DNA of 62,832 nt, from positions 1-62,832 of the forward strand of contig SAQL01000036.1 of assembly GCA_004020645.1 (NCBI GenBank), read 5' to 3'. Both the position numbers and the translations under genes were made by a program. The notes under the pieces are model-generated. The model made no database searches. It was not told where the DNA came from and saw only the letters and a list, made by a program, of their open reading frames with translations. Below are positions 43,814 to 52,745 of the stretch, piece after piece (positions within the stretch are counted from its first letter, which is position 1; the number at the start of each line of letters is the position of its first letter). This DNA comes from Mesorhizobium sp. (GTDB taxonomy: Bacteria; Pseudomonadota; Alphaproteobacteria; Rhizobiales; Rhizobiaceae).

Positions 43814-44491
43814 ATGGCGCGAAAACCGGCAAGAGAGCAGATCGTGGCAGCGTTGCTCGACCGCTCGGGCCGCACCTACTGCTCGGAACTGGGAATCGAT
43901 ATCCAGAAAAACACGCCTTCACCGCTCTTCCGCTGGCTCTGCGCATCGATTCTCTTCAGCACCCGCATCAGCGCGAACCTTGCACTCATGGCGGCGAAAG
44001 CTCTGTCCGATCAGGGCTGGACCACCCCGCGCAGAATGGCGGAGGCGACCTGGGCCGATCGGACGCGCGTGCTGAACCATGCAGGGTACGCCCGCTATGA
44101 CGAGAGCACGTCGCGGATGCTGGGCGACACCGCGCACCTGCTTCTGAGCAAATACGGCGGCGACCTTCGGGCGTTGCGCGGGCTCGCGCGAAACGATCCG
44201 GCGACGGAGCGACAACTGCTGAAGGAATTCAAAGGCATCGGCGATGTGGGGGCCGACATCTTCTGCCGCGAGGTGCAGGTCGCGTGGCCCGAGCTTTATC
44301 CTTATGCCGACACGAAGGCGCTTGCTGCAGCGGTGCAACTGGGGTTGGGAAACGATGCTCGCGCTCTGGCAGGGCTGGTCGATCGGCGTGACTTCCCGCG
44401 TCTCTTGGCGGCACTGATCAGGACAAGCCTCGGCAAGGATTACGAGGGAGTGATCGAGGCCGCCTTGGCACGGCCGACGGCAGGGGTATGA
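43814..44491 (+). CDS. HhH-GPD endonuclease III-like protein
   Basis: 225 residues. Core features are FRWLCASILFSTRISANLALMAAKAL and the helix-hairpin-helix FKGIGDVGADIFCREVQVAWPELYPYADTKAL. The catalytic Lys/Asp pair of EndoIII (GVGRKTA...D) is represented by GIGDVGAD: the Lys position is not obvious and no FeS cysteine cluster is seen at the C-terminus. It may therefore bind or cleave damaged DNA differently from Nth. Divergent from the PEBP gene. Confidence 0.7.
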   Translation: MARKPAREQIVAALLDRSGRTYCSELGIDIQKNTPSPLFRWLCASILFSTRISANLALMAAKALSDQGWTTPRRMAEATWADRTRVLNHAGYARYDESTSRMLGDTAHLLLSKYGGDLRALRGLARNDPATERQLLKEFKGIGDVGADIFCREVQVAWPELYPYADTKALAAAVQLGLGNDARALAGLVDRRDFPRLLAALIRTSLGKDYEGVIEAALARPTAGV

Positions 44492-44566
44492 CCATGCTGG
44501 CCGGGACCTGCGGAATAGATGTTTGGTCAGGGCGTATACGCCTCAGAAGGATGGTCGCCGGGCTCG

Positions 44567-45409
44567 CTATATCCCGCTTGCTCCTGCGTGCTGTTCGGCT
44601 TCGATGGAGGACAGCCAAGCCCGTGCAACTGTGGCGATGACCGTGAGCGTCGCTTTTGTTCCGTTCGCCTCGCCCTTCTCAAAATCTCCCTCGGTTTGCG
44701 CCATGGCATTCGTCACATGCGCAAGGCACACGACGGGGTGGTGTGTTGCAGCGGCAAACGCGTACAAAGCCGCGGCTTCCATCTCGACGGCGAGGGCGCC
44801 CAGATCCCGCGCAGATGCTATCGCGGTCTCGGTTTCGCGATAAGGAGCATCGGTCGTCCAGGTTGAGCCCCGGCGGGCGACAATGCCGGAAAGCCCCGAC
44901 AAAGCGTCTTCAATGCGAGCGATAAGCCTCGCGTCTGGCGCCTCCGCGAAGATTGCCGGCGGCAGATAATGATAACTCGTCCCCTCGTCCCGGAGAGCGC
45001 GGTCGATCAGAACAAAGTATGGCGTGGGTCCGTTGTCGGTGATCTGGCCGGCGGATGTGATGCTGACGAGCAGCCGGCAGCCGGCCGCAAAAAGCTGCTC
45101 GGCAACGAGCACCGCAAAGGAGGCGCCCACCGCGCAGCCGATGATGCCGACCTCTCCGACGCCGTCGAGATCGAAGGCAAGAAGTTCGGTGTGGTAACAC
45201 GCCCACCCCTCGTGTGCGTGGCTCTGTCCTGCAAGTTTGAGGTGCCGCACCACGTCGCCGTCGGGATCGAGGACACACACCGGAGGGACGGCGGCGAGCG
45301 GCAGTTGCTTCTGCCGGCGCGCCTCGCGCAACAGCGCCTCCGGCCGGAACACGGAAGGAGAAGCATGATCCTTGTGGTTCACGATCGGCCATGCGGCCTT
45401 CTGATCCAT
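44567..45409 (-). CDS. nucleoside phosphorylase family protein
   Basis: 280 residues from the ATG at 45409. FDLDGVGEVGIIGCAVGASFAVLVAEQLFAAGCRLLVSITSAGQI and LGALAVEMEAAALYAFAAATHHPVVCLAHVTNAMA are the phosphate- and nucleoside-binding segments of the PNP/UDP phosphorylase family (E-M-E motif). These enzymes cleave nucleosides with phosphate. Substrate choice is uncertain. It starts 23 bases after the ArsR-rhodanese stop and may be co-transcribed with it. Confidence 0.85.
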   Translation of the reverse strand: MDQKAAWPIVNHKDHASPSVFRPEALLREARRQKQLPLAAVPPVCVLDPDGDVVRHLKLAGQSHAHEGWACYHTELLAFDLDGVGEVGIIGCAVGASFAVLVAEQLFAAGCRLLVSITSAGQITDNGPTPYFVLIDRALRDEGTSYHYLPPAIFAEAPDARLIARIEDALSGLSGIVARRGSTWTTDAPYRETETAIASARDLGALAVEMEAAALYAFAAATHHPVVCLAHVTNAMAQTEGDFEKGEANGTKATLTVIATVARAWLSSIEAEQHAGASGI

Positions 45410-45432
45410 GGGATTCGCCCCAGCGTTCTGCT

Positions 45433-46101
45433 TCAGGCGGCCGTTTCGACCGGCAGGCCGGCGGCCTTCCATTCGGGATAGCCGTCCTCGAGCCGACGGA
45501 CAAGAAAACCCCGATGTCGCAAGGCGGCGACCGCTTCGAACGACAGGACGCAATAGGGGCCGCGGCAATAGGCGATCACTTCCCGATCTGCCTCTAGTTC
45601 GCCCAAGCGACGCTCCAGTTCGGCCAGCGGGATGTTGAGCGCGCCTGGAAGATGTCCGACCACAAACTCGTCCTCTGGCCGCACGTCGAGGACCGTGACC
45701 ATGCCGTTATGCAGCCTCGAGACGAGGTCGTCTCGCGACACCGGTTCCATCGCATCGCGAGCCAGGAAGTAGTCGGCCATGACGCGGCCGATTTCGGCCA
45801 CGTTGCGCTCGCCGACGCGGCCGAGCGCCTTGATCAACGCCACCACCTCGGCGTCGCCGGCGAGGCTATAGAGCACGTGCTTGCCGCGGCGCTGCGTCTC
45901 GACGAGGCGTGCCCGCCGCAGGATCTGCAGGTGGCGCGACGTGTTGGCGAAACTCAGATGGGCTCGCGCGGAGAGGTCCTCGACGCTGCGCACCCCTTGC
46001 GCCAGGTGCTCCAGAAGCTCGAGCCGATGCGGATGGCCGAGTGCCTGAGCCACTTCGGCAAGGCTCGCGTAGATCGCCTGTTTCGGTCCGGTGCTTGACA
46101 C
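45433..46101 (-). CDS. ArsR-rhodanese fusion regulator
   Basis: 222 residues from a GTG with GAGGAG upstream. Residues ~5-100 are an ArsR winged helix (LGHPHRLELLEHLAQGVRSVEDLSARAHLSFANTSRHLQILRRARLVETQRRGKHVLYSL). Residues ~118-220 are a rhodanese domain (VTVLDVRPEDEFVVGHLPGALNIPLAEL) with the active loop YCRGPYC. No cysteine occurs in the ArsR part, unlike the SqrR/BigR persulfide sensors, so sensing may reside in the rhodanese cysteines. Divergent from the MBL gene over a perfect inverted repeat. Confidence 0.92.
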   Translation of the reverse strand: MSSTGPKQAIYASLAEVAQALGHPHRLELLEHLAQGVRSVEDLSARAHLSFANTSRHLQILRRARLVETQRRGKHVLYSLAGDAEVVALIKALGRVGERNVAEIGRVMADYFLARDAMEPVSRDDLVSRLHNGMVTVLDVRPEDEFVVGHLPGALNIPLAELERRLGELEADREVIAYCRGPYCVLSFEAVAALRHRGFLVRRLEDGYPEWKAAGLPVETAA

Positions 46102-46115
46102 GGCTTCTCCTCAGT

Positions 46116-46145
46116 GAAACATTCAGCGGAATGATTGAATGTTTC
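46116..46145. promoter_or_regulatory. operator: perfect 10+10 bp inverted repeat between regulator and MBL gene
   Basis: GAAACATTCA (46116-46125), ten bases, TGAATGTTTC (46136-46145), exact inverted arms. It sits 14 bases upstream of the regulator's GTG and 29 bases before the MBL ATG, so an ArsR dimer here could control both directions. Confidence 0.75.
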
Positions 46146-46174
46146 TAGCCCTTTGCAACGAGGAGCGCAAGACC

Positions 46175-46915
46175 ATGATCCTTCGCCAGTTCCTTCACAC
46201 CGATCCGGTCGGCGTCTCCTACCTGTTCGGTTGCGGCGGCAAAGCAGCTGCGGCCGTCGTCGATCCGGCCGGCGACATCGAGTTCTACCTGCGTGCCGCC
46301 GAAGACGCCGGCATGCGCATCCATTTCGTCGTCGACACGCATGTTCATGCCGACCATCTCTCTGCCGGCCGCGCGCTCGCCGAAGCGGCGGACGCCGCCT
46401 ACGTGCTCTCGGCGGATGCGGATGTTGCGTTCCCATTCAAAGGCGTGCGCGACGGAGAGGTCCTCTCGCTAGGCAACGTCACCGCCACCGTCTTGCACAC
46501 GCCCGGTCACACCCCGGAGCACATCTGCCTTCTCGTCAGCGACCGCACGCGTGCCGACGAGCCGTGGTTCGTGCTGACCGGCCACACGCTGATGGCCGGC
46601 GATCTCGGTCGCACCGAACTCGCCGTCAGCGCCGAGCAAGGCGCAAAGGATCTCTTTCGCAGCGCCGGTCGGCTCAAGGCTCTTCCCGACCATGTCGAGG
46701 TGCTCCCCGGCGCCTATGCTGGCTCGGTCTGCGGCCGGCGCCTGAGCGGCAAGCCGTGGTCGACCATCGGTTTCGAGAAACGCCACAACGAGGCCCTCCG
46801 GATCGAGGACGAAGCCGCGTTCATTCGCTTCATGCTCGCCGAGATTCCGCCGGCTCCGCCGGAGGCCGCGGCGCTCCGGGCCGCCAATTCCGTCCTGGCT
46901 GCGGCGGCGGCCTGA
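46175..46915 (+). CDS. MBL-fold persulfide dioxygenase-like protein
   Basis: 246 residues from the ATG at 46175 (GAGGAG nine bases upstream). Metal motif DTHVHADHLSAG, TPGHTPEH and MAGDLGR give the two His and Asp used by ETHE1/Blh-type mononuclear iron persulfide dioxygenases. The last His of dinuclear MBL enzymes is absent (PGAYAGSVCGRRLSGKP). ETHE1 needs only the first three ligands, so activity is plausible. It would oxidise glutathione persulfide to sulfite. First gene of the divergent operon. Confidence 0.88.
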   Translation: MILRQFLHTDPVGVSYLFGCGGKAAAAVVDPAGDIEFYLRAAEDAGMRIHFVVDTHVHADHLSAGRALAEAADAAYVLSADADVAFPFKGVRDGEVLSLGNVTATVLHTPGHTPEHICLLVSDRTRADEPWFVLTGHTLMAGDLGRTELAVSAEQGAKDLFRSAGRLKALPDHVEVLPGAYAGSVCGRRLSGKPWSTIGFEKRHNEALRIEDEAAFIRFMLAEIPPAPPEAAALRAANSVLAAAAA

Positions 46916-46918
46916 GTC

Positions 46919-48205
46919 ATGGACGAAGCGGCATCGGTTCCAGGCAAGGGAGGTTCACCCGTGAGGCTCGGCCTTAGGGAGAACTGGCCGCAATTCGCGC
47001 TGCTCGTCGTGATCAACGCCTTTGTCGGCGGCATGGTCGGAATAGAACGAACGGTGGTGCCGCTGATCGGATCGGAGGAGTTCCACGTCACGTCGACGAC
47101 GCTGATCGTCTCCTTCATCGTCAGCTTCGGCGTCGTCAAGGCGCTGGCCAATCTGGTCTCGGGCCAGCTTGCCGACGCGTGGGGCCGCAAGCGCGTGCTC
47201 GTTTTGGGATGGCTGGTCGGCCTGCCGGTGCCGTTCATGATCATCTGGGCGCCGACCTGGGAATGGGTGATTGCGGCCAACGCATTGCTCGGCGTCAACC
47301 AGGGGCTCGCCTGGTCGATGACGGTGATCATGAAAGTCGATCTCGTCGGGCCGAAGTCGCGCGGCCTTGCCGTCGGCCTCAACGAGTTCGCCGGCTATCT
47401 CGCCGTTGGGGTGACGGCGTTCCTGACCGGCTATCTCGCCTCGCAATACGAACTTCGGCCAGTGCCGATCTATCTCGGCATCGGCTATGCCGTCCTCGGT
47501 GCCGCACTGTCGATCCTGCTCGTGCGCGACACACGGGACCACGTTCGGCTGGAGGCTTCATCCCACGCGCAGCAGGCCGCGCCGATCAGCTTTCGTGAGG
47601 TCTTCGCGCTTACCTCGTTCGGGGATCGCAACCTGTTCGCCGCCTCGCAGGCCGGTCTCGTCAACAATCTCAACGACGGCATGAGCTGGGGCATTTTCCC
47701 ATTGTTCTTCGCTTCCTTCGGTCTCGGTGTCGAGCGTATCGGCATCCTCAAGGCAATCTATCCCGCGACATGGGGTATCTTGCAGATCGCCACGGGTTCC
47801 CTGAGCGATCGCTGGGGGCGCAAAGGCCTGATCGTCGCCGGCATGTGGGTTCAGGCCACCGGTCTGTTTCTCACCGCGGCGACGCGCCGGTTCGAGTGGT
47901 GGATCGTCGGCAGCCTTCTCCTCGGCCTCGGCACGGCGATGGTCTACCCGAGCTTGATCGCAGCCGTCTCCGATGCCTCGCATCCGACCTGGCGCGCTCG
48001 CTCACTCAGCGTCTACCGGTTCTGGCGGGATCTCGGCTACGCGATCGGAGCGCTCTCCGCCGGCCTCATCGCCGACAGCTTCGGACTGTCATGGGCAATC
48101 GCATCGATTGCCGCGCTGACGTTTCTCTCAGGCGTAGTCGTGGCTGTTGTGATGAGCGATGTCTCGCGCTCATCTACAGATCCGTCCTCAAGGAGGGCAA
48201 CATGA
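46919..48205 (+). CDS. MFS transporter
   Basis: 428 residues with 12 hydrophobic helices. Loop 2-3 signature GQLADAWGRKRVLVLGWLVGLP and the second half GSLSDRWGRKGLIVAG are typical of drug/proton antiporter-like MFS. It begins four bases after the MBL stop, so it is in the operon. Export of a sulfur compound (sulfite, thiosulfate or persulfide product) is a contextual inference only. Confidence 0.9.
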   Translation: MDEAASVPGKGGSPVRLGLRENWPQFALLVVINAFVGGMVGIERTVVPLIGSEEFHVTSTTLIVSFIVSFGVVKALANLVSGQLADAWGRKRVLVLGWLVGLPVPFMIIWAPTWEWVIAANALLGVNQGLAWSMTVIMKVDLVGPKSRGLAVGLNEFAGYLAVGVTAFLTGYLASQYELRPVPIYLGIGYAVLGAALSILLVRDTRDHVRLEASSHAQQAAPISFREVFALTSFGDRNLFAASQAGLVNNLNDGMSWGIFPLFFASFGLGVERIGILKAIYPATWGILQIATGSLSDRWGRKGLIVAGMWVQATGLFLTAATRRFEWWIVGSLLLGLGTAMVYPSLIAAVSDASHPTWRARSLSVYRFWRDLGYAIGALSAGLIADSFGLSWAIASIAALTFLSGVVVAVVMSDVSRSSTDPSSRRAT

Positions 48206-48390
48206 CAGCGGCAGATCGCTGCCCGAGCAATTGATCCGGCGCAAATTCGCCACGCCTTTGGCTTACATTGAAATTTGACCGCGACCGGCGGTTTGCCGGC
48301 AGCAGGGAAGAGCTGAAAGCATCTCCGGCCGCAGAGCCGTCAGCCCTTGGGACGAGCTCTGCCGAGCCCCATGAGAGGAAGGAGGATATT

Positions 48391-48819
48391 ATGACGTTGA
48401 TTGCACTGATGCGCGCGGCCGCGCTCGCCGCCACTGTCGCCGCCGGCGCGACGGCTACAGCCGCCGCGCAAACAACCGCAGCCGATCCCCACGATACGAC
48501 GATCGCGCAGGCGGCGCCGTCTCCCGAGCCTGGAGGTATGGCGGGACAAGACCAAGGTGCACAGCCCGCTCAACCCGGCATGATGCCTCCCGGCATGATG
48601 GGCCAGGGCATGGGCCACGGCATGATGGGCGCAATGCCGATGATGCGCATGCGCGGGCACATGATGAAGATCATGTTCGCCATTGCCGACACGGACGGCG
48701 ACAGCGCGCTTTCCTTCGAAGAGATCACCGCCATCCATAAGCGAATCTTCGATAAGGTGGACGCGAACAAGGACGGCAAAGTGACATCCGAAGAGGTTCA
48801 GGCATTCATGCGGGAATAG
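48391..48819 (+). CDS. secreted methionine-rich EF-hand protein
   Basis: 142 residues from the ATG at 48391 (AAGGAGG). Signal peptide (MTLIALMRAAALAATVAAGATATAAAQ) then a Pro/Gln linker. Between residues ~67 and 95 a stretch holds about a dozen Met plus Gly and His (MMPPGMMGQGMGHGMMGAM). Two EF-hands follow: DTDGDSALSFEE and DANKDGKVTSEE. Met/His-rich tracts bind Cu(I)/Cu(II), so a calcium- and copper-responsive periplasmic role is possible. In operon context with the sulfur genes. Confidence 0.85.
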   Translation: MTLIALMRAAALAATVAAGATATAAAQTTAADPHDTTIAQAAPSPEPGGMAGQDQGAQPAQPGMMPPGMMGQGMGHGMMGAMPMMRMRGHMMKIMFAIADTDGDSALSFEEITAIHKRIFDKVDANKDGKVTSEEVQAFMRE

Positions 48820-48871
48820 CCGCGCTCAAGCTGATCGCCGGGCGACACAAACCGCGAAGGAGGCTCCGGGC

Positions 48872-50005
48872 ATGACGTCGATCTATCTCGACTACAACGC
48901 CAGCACGCCGATCGATCCTTCGGTTACGGCTGCCATGCGGCCATATCTGGATGAGGCTTTCGGCAATCCATCGAGCGGGCACTGGGCGAGCATGCCGGCG
49001 AAGGCTGCGCTGGAGAAGGCCCGCAGTCAGGTTGCGGCGCTGCTCGACTGCGCACCCGACGAGATCGTGTTCACAAGTGGCGGCAGCGAGGCCAACAACC
49101 TGGCGATCAAGGGCACGTTCTTCGCGCTGAGGCACAAGGGCGAGCACATCGTTACCACCACGGTCGAGCATCCGGCCATTCTCGCCCCTTGCCGGTTCCT
49201 CGAGCAGCTCGGCGCGGCAGTGACCTATGTGCCGGTCGACAGCACGGGCCGGGTCGATCCCGAGGATGTGCGTCGTGCCATCACGCCGCGCACCATCCTG
49301 ATCAGTGTCATGCACGCCAACAATGAGGTCGGCACGATCCAGCCGATCGAGGAGATCGGTGCTATTGCGCGGGAGCATGGCGTCCGGTTTCACACCGACG
49401 CTGCGCAATCGGTCGGCAAGATTGCAACCAAGGTCGACACGCTTGGCGTCGATCTGCTGACCATCGCCGGTCACAAGCTTTACGCGCCGAAGGGTGTCGG
49501 TGCGCTCTATGTCCGAAGCGGGCTCAGGCTCGAGCCGCTGATCCACGGCGCCGGGCACGAACATGGCCGGCGCGCCGGCACCGAGAGCGCCTTGCTCGCG
49601 GTCGGCCTCGGCGCCGCCTGTGCGCTCGCCGGCGACCTGGAGCCGATGGCGCGCGTCCGCGTGCTGCGTGATCGCTTTTGGGACGCGCTGCAGGAGAGTT
49701 TCGGCGACCGTGTCGCGCTCAACGGGCACCCTCAGCACCGCCTTCCCAACACGCTCAGCGTTTCGTTCGTCGGCATGATCGGTGCCGAGGTGCTTTCGCG
49801 TCTCGACGGCGTCGCGGCGTCGACCGGTTCGGCCTGTCACGCCGGCCGGGTCGAGCTCTCCCCGGTGCTCACGGCCATGGGCGTGCCCGAGAAGATCGGC
49901 ATGGGCGCCGTTCGCTTCAGTCTTGGTCGAGCCACGACCAGCGCCGAAACCGACGCTGTCGTGGATCAGCTTCGAGCCGTCACTGTCCGATCCACCGCTG
50001 GCTAG
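48872..50005 (+). CDS. cysteine desulfurase (NifS/IscS-like)
   Basis: 377 residues. PLP lysine in TIAGHKLYAPKGVGALYV, substrate SGGSEANNLAIKG, HTDAAQSVGKI, and the persulfide-bearing Cys in STGSACHAGRVELSPVL, which belongs to the group I (NifS-type) loop. Releases sulfur from cysteine as an enzyme-bound persulfide. No iscU/sufE neighbours, so here it likely supplies or handles persulfide for the module rather than general FeS assembly. Last gene of the plus-strand run. Confidence 0.92.
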   Translation: MTSIYLDYNASTPIDPSVTAAMRPYLDEAFGNPSSGHWASMPAKAALEKARSQVAALLDCAPDEIVFTSGGSEANNLAIKGTFFALRHKGEHIVTTTVEHPAILAPCRFLEQLGAAVTYVPVDSTGRVDPEDVRRAITPRTILISVMHANNEVGTIQPIEEIGAIAREHGVRFHTDAAQSVGKIATKVDTLGVDLLTIAGHKLYAPKGVGALYVRSGLRLEPLIHGAGHEHGRRAGTESALLAVGLGAACALAGDLEPMARVRVLRDRFWDALQESFGDRVALNGHPQHRLPNTLSVSFVGMIGAEVLSRLDGVAASTGSACHAGRVELSPVLTAMGVPEKIGMGAVRFSLGRATTSAETDAVVDQLRAVTVRSTAG

Positions 50006-50044
50006 ACCGTTGGACCCATAAAGATGGCAGCGTCCATCGTTGCG

Positions 50045-52600
50045 TCATAAGGCCTGTCGCGCCGGCGGTTCTTTCGCCGCTGCGGTTTCCTCTGGGCTGA
50101 GGGCGCCCGGCCGAAGCTTGAACAGGATCAGGAGCGGCCCGGCGACGAAGATGGAGGAATAGGTGCCGGCGAGGATGCCGAAGATCATCGCGACCGTGAA
50201 GGACTGGATGACCTCGCCGCCCCAGATCGAAAGCGCCGCCAACGCAAACAGCGTGGTCACGCCGGTCAGGACCGTTCGCGCCAGTGTCTGGTTCATCGAC
50301 AGATCGAGCAGTTCGGCAATCGGCATCCTTTTATAGCGGCGCAGATTCTCGCGGACCCGATCGTAAACAACAACTGTATCGTTGATGGAATAGCCGACAA
50401 TGGTCAGGATCGCGGCTATCGAGGTTAAATTGAACTCTATGCCAGCGACGACGTAGAAGCCGACCATCAAGATCACGTCGTGGAACGTCGAAATGATGGC
50501 GCCGAGCCCGAACTGCCACTCGAACCTGATCCAGATGTAGACGAGCATCGCCAGCAGCGAGGCGAGCACGCCCATTGTGCCATTGAACGCGAGTTCGGAG
50601 GACACTGTCGGACCGACAACCTCGATGCGGCGGAACTCGTAGTCGGTCTCGAGTGCGCTTCTTACTTTCTCAACGGCGGACTGTTCGGCAATGTCGCCGC
50701 CTCCCTGGGTGCCGATGCGGATCAGCACATCCCGGGTCGACCCAAACTCCTGCACCTGCACCTCACCCAGTTCGAGGCCCGTCAGCCGCTCACGGATGTC
50801 GCCGATGTCGGCCTGCGGGCCCTTCGCCTGCACCTCGATGCTCGAACCGCCGCGGAAGTCGATGCCGTAGTTCATGCCGACAGTGAAGAACAGCACGGCC
50901 GAAGCGATCGACAACAGCAGGGACAGCGTGAAGGCGTATTTCCGGAATGCCATGAACGGCACCCGCGTGTCGTCGGGCACCAGGCGCATGACACCGCTGG
51001 GCATCGTTTTCGGGCGCTGCCGGCGAAGCCAGAATGCGACCAGCCAGCGCGTCAGCGTGAAGGCCGTGAACACGGTGGTGACGATGCCAATGGCGAGGGT
51101 GACGGCAAACCCCTTGATCGGCCCTGAGCCGAGGAAGAACAGGATGACGGCGGCGATCAGCGTCGTCACATTGGCATCGACAACGGTCGCCAGCGCCTGT
51201 TTGAACCCGGAGTCCATCGACTGCACGATCGAGCGCCCTTGGCGGTTCTCTTCGCGGACGCGCTCGAAGATGATGACGTTGGAATCGACCGCCATGCCCA
51301 TCGTCAGCACGATGCCGGCGATGCCGGGCAACGTCAGCGTTGCCCCAAGAACCGACAGGACGGCGATAATCAATGCGACGTTGGCCAGGAGCGCGACATT
51401 CGCGATCAGTCCCAGTCGCCCATAGGCGAACAGCATGAAGCCGACGACGAGGAACCCGGCGATGATCGACGCGAATTGGCCCGCGTCGATCGAATCGCTG
51501 CCGAGGCTCGGACCGACGGTGCGTTCCTCGACGATGGTGAGGTCGGCAGGCAGAGCGCCGGCGCGCAGCAGGACCGCAAGGTCGTTCGCGCTCTCCACCG
51601 TGAAACTGCCGGATATCTGTCCGGTGCCGCCCAGGATTGGTTCGCGGATCTGAGGCGCGGAGATCACCTCGTTGTCGAGGATGATCGCGAACAGGCGCCC
51701 GACATTGGCCTGAGTAGCCTGACCAAAGCGGGTTGCGCCGCGGCTGTCGAAGCGAAACGAGACCACCGGCTCGTTGGTGCGCTGGTCGAAGGTTGCCTGC
51801 GCGTCGACGAGGTTTTCGCCGGAGACGATGATCCGGTTCTCGATCAGGTGAGGAACCCGCGGCTCGTCCGTCGAATACAGCACCGTCGAGCCCGCCGGCG
51901 GGCGGCCGGAGATCGCCTCCTCGACCGGAATCGACTGGTCGACCATTTGAAAGGTCAGCTTCGCGGTCTGTCCGAGAATATCCTTCAGGCGCTGCGGATC
52001 TTGCAGGCCTGGCACCTGGACCATGATGCGCTCAGATCCCTGTCGCTGGATGATCGGCTCGGTCGTGCCGAGCTCGTTGACGCGCCGGCCCACCACCTCG
52101 ATCGATTGAGTCAGCGCCGCGGCAATGCGGTAGTCGACCCCGGCTTCGGTCAGAGTAAAACGCAGCAGGCCCGGTTCCGGCTCGGCCATCTCCATCTCGG
52201 TCACCGAGCCGCTCATGAAAAGGCCGGTCGAGATCGGCTGCGTCAATCTTTCGAGCGCGGTCTTCGCAGCTTCGATCTGGCCTTGGTCGCGAATGCGGAC
52301 CTGGATGGAATTGGCGGTGCCGGAAAGCCCGGTATAGCCGATCTGGGCATCGCGCAGCGATGTGCGGACCTCGTCGCGTGCCGATTCGAGGCGTTCGTTG
52401 GCGAGGTCCCGCCGATCGATCTGGAGCAGGATGTGCGAGCCGCCCTGCAGGTCTAGGCCCAGCGTCAGTTGCTGCTTTGGCAGCCAATTCGGCAGCGATG
52501 CCAGAGTGGAGGCGGGAACCAGATTGGGAGCTGCGTACAGGATACCGGCCAGGACCGTCAGCCAGATGAGAATGGTCTTCCAGCGCGAAAAATGCAGCAT
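50045..52600 (-). CDS. secDF: SecD-SecF fusion protein translocase subunit
   Basis: 851 residues. SecD half: first helix, periplasmic P1 (LDLQGGSHILLQIDRRD) and the membrane core with GMAVDSNVIIFERVREE. SecF half starts near residue 550: YGIDFRGGSSIEVQAKG and IVGYSINDTVVVYDRVRENLR. Twelve membrane helices are expected. Uses the proton gradient to pull exported proteins through SecYEG. A yajC is not adjacent, so this may be a second copy. Converges with the cysteine desulfurase gene (40 bases). Confidence 0.95.
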   Translation of the reverse strand: MLHFSRWKTILIWLTVLAGILYAAPNLVPASTLASLPNWLPKQQLTLGLDLQGGSHILLQIDRRDLANERLESARDEVRTSLRDAQIGYTGLSGTANSIQVRIRDQGQIEAAKTALERLTQPISTGLFMSGSVTEMEMAEPEPGLLRFTLTEAGVDYRIAAALTQSIEVVGRRVNELGTTEPIIQRQGSERIMVQVPGLQDPQRLKDILGQTAKLTFQMVDQSIPVEEAISGRPPAGSTVLYSTDEPRVPHLIENRIIVSGENLVDAQATFDQRTNEPVVSFRFDSRGATRFGQATQANVGRLFAIILDNEVISAPQIREPILGGTGQISGSFTVESANDLAVLLRAGALPADLTIVEERTVGPSLGSDSIDAGQFASIIAGFLVVGFMLFAYGRLGLIANVALLANVALIIAVLSVLGATLTLPGIAGIVLTMGMAVDSNVIIFERVREENRQGRSIVQSMDSGFKQALATVVDANVTTLIAAVILFFLGSGPIKGFAVTLAIGIVTTVFTAFTLTRWLVAFWLRRQRPKTMPSGVMRLVPDDTRVPFMAFRKYAFTLSLLLSIASAVLFFTVGMNYGIDFRGGSSIEVQAKGPQADIGDIRERLTGLELGEVQVQEFGSTRDVLIRIGTQGGGDIAEQSAVEKVRSALETDYEFRRIEVVGPTVSSELAFNGTMGVLASLLAMLVYIWIRFEWQFGLGAIISTFHDVILMVGFYVVAGIEFNLTSIAAILTIVGYSINDTVVVYDRVRENLRRYKRMPIAELLDLSMNQTLARTVLTGVTTLFALAALSIWGGEVIQSFTVAMIFGILAGTYSSIFVAGPLLILFKLRPGALSPEETAAAKEPPARQAL

Positions 52601-52745
52601 GTTCTTGTCCGTTCAGCCCATATCGGGCGGAAACCGCCTCCGACAAGAGCTTTGGCGTTCCGATCGGCGAGCAACTCGGCGAGAGCCCGAACGGAACGCG
52701 ATGTGAAAGTTTTGGGAGTCGGGGGCCGCGGTCGCGCGGCCAGGA

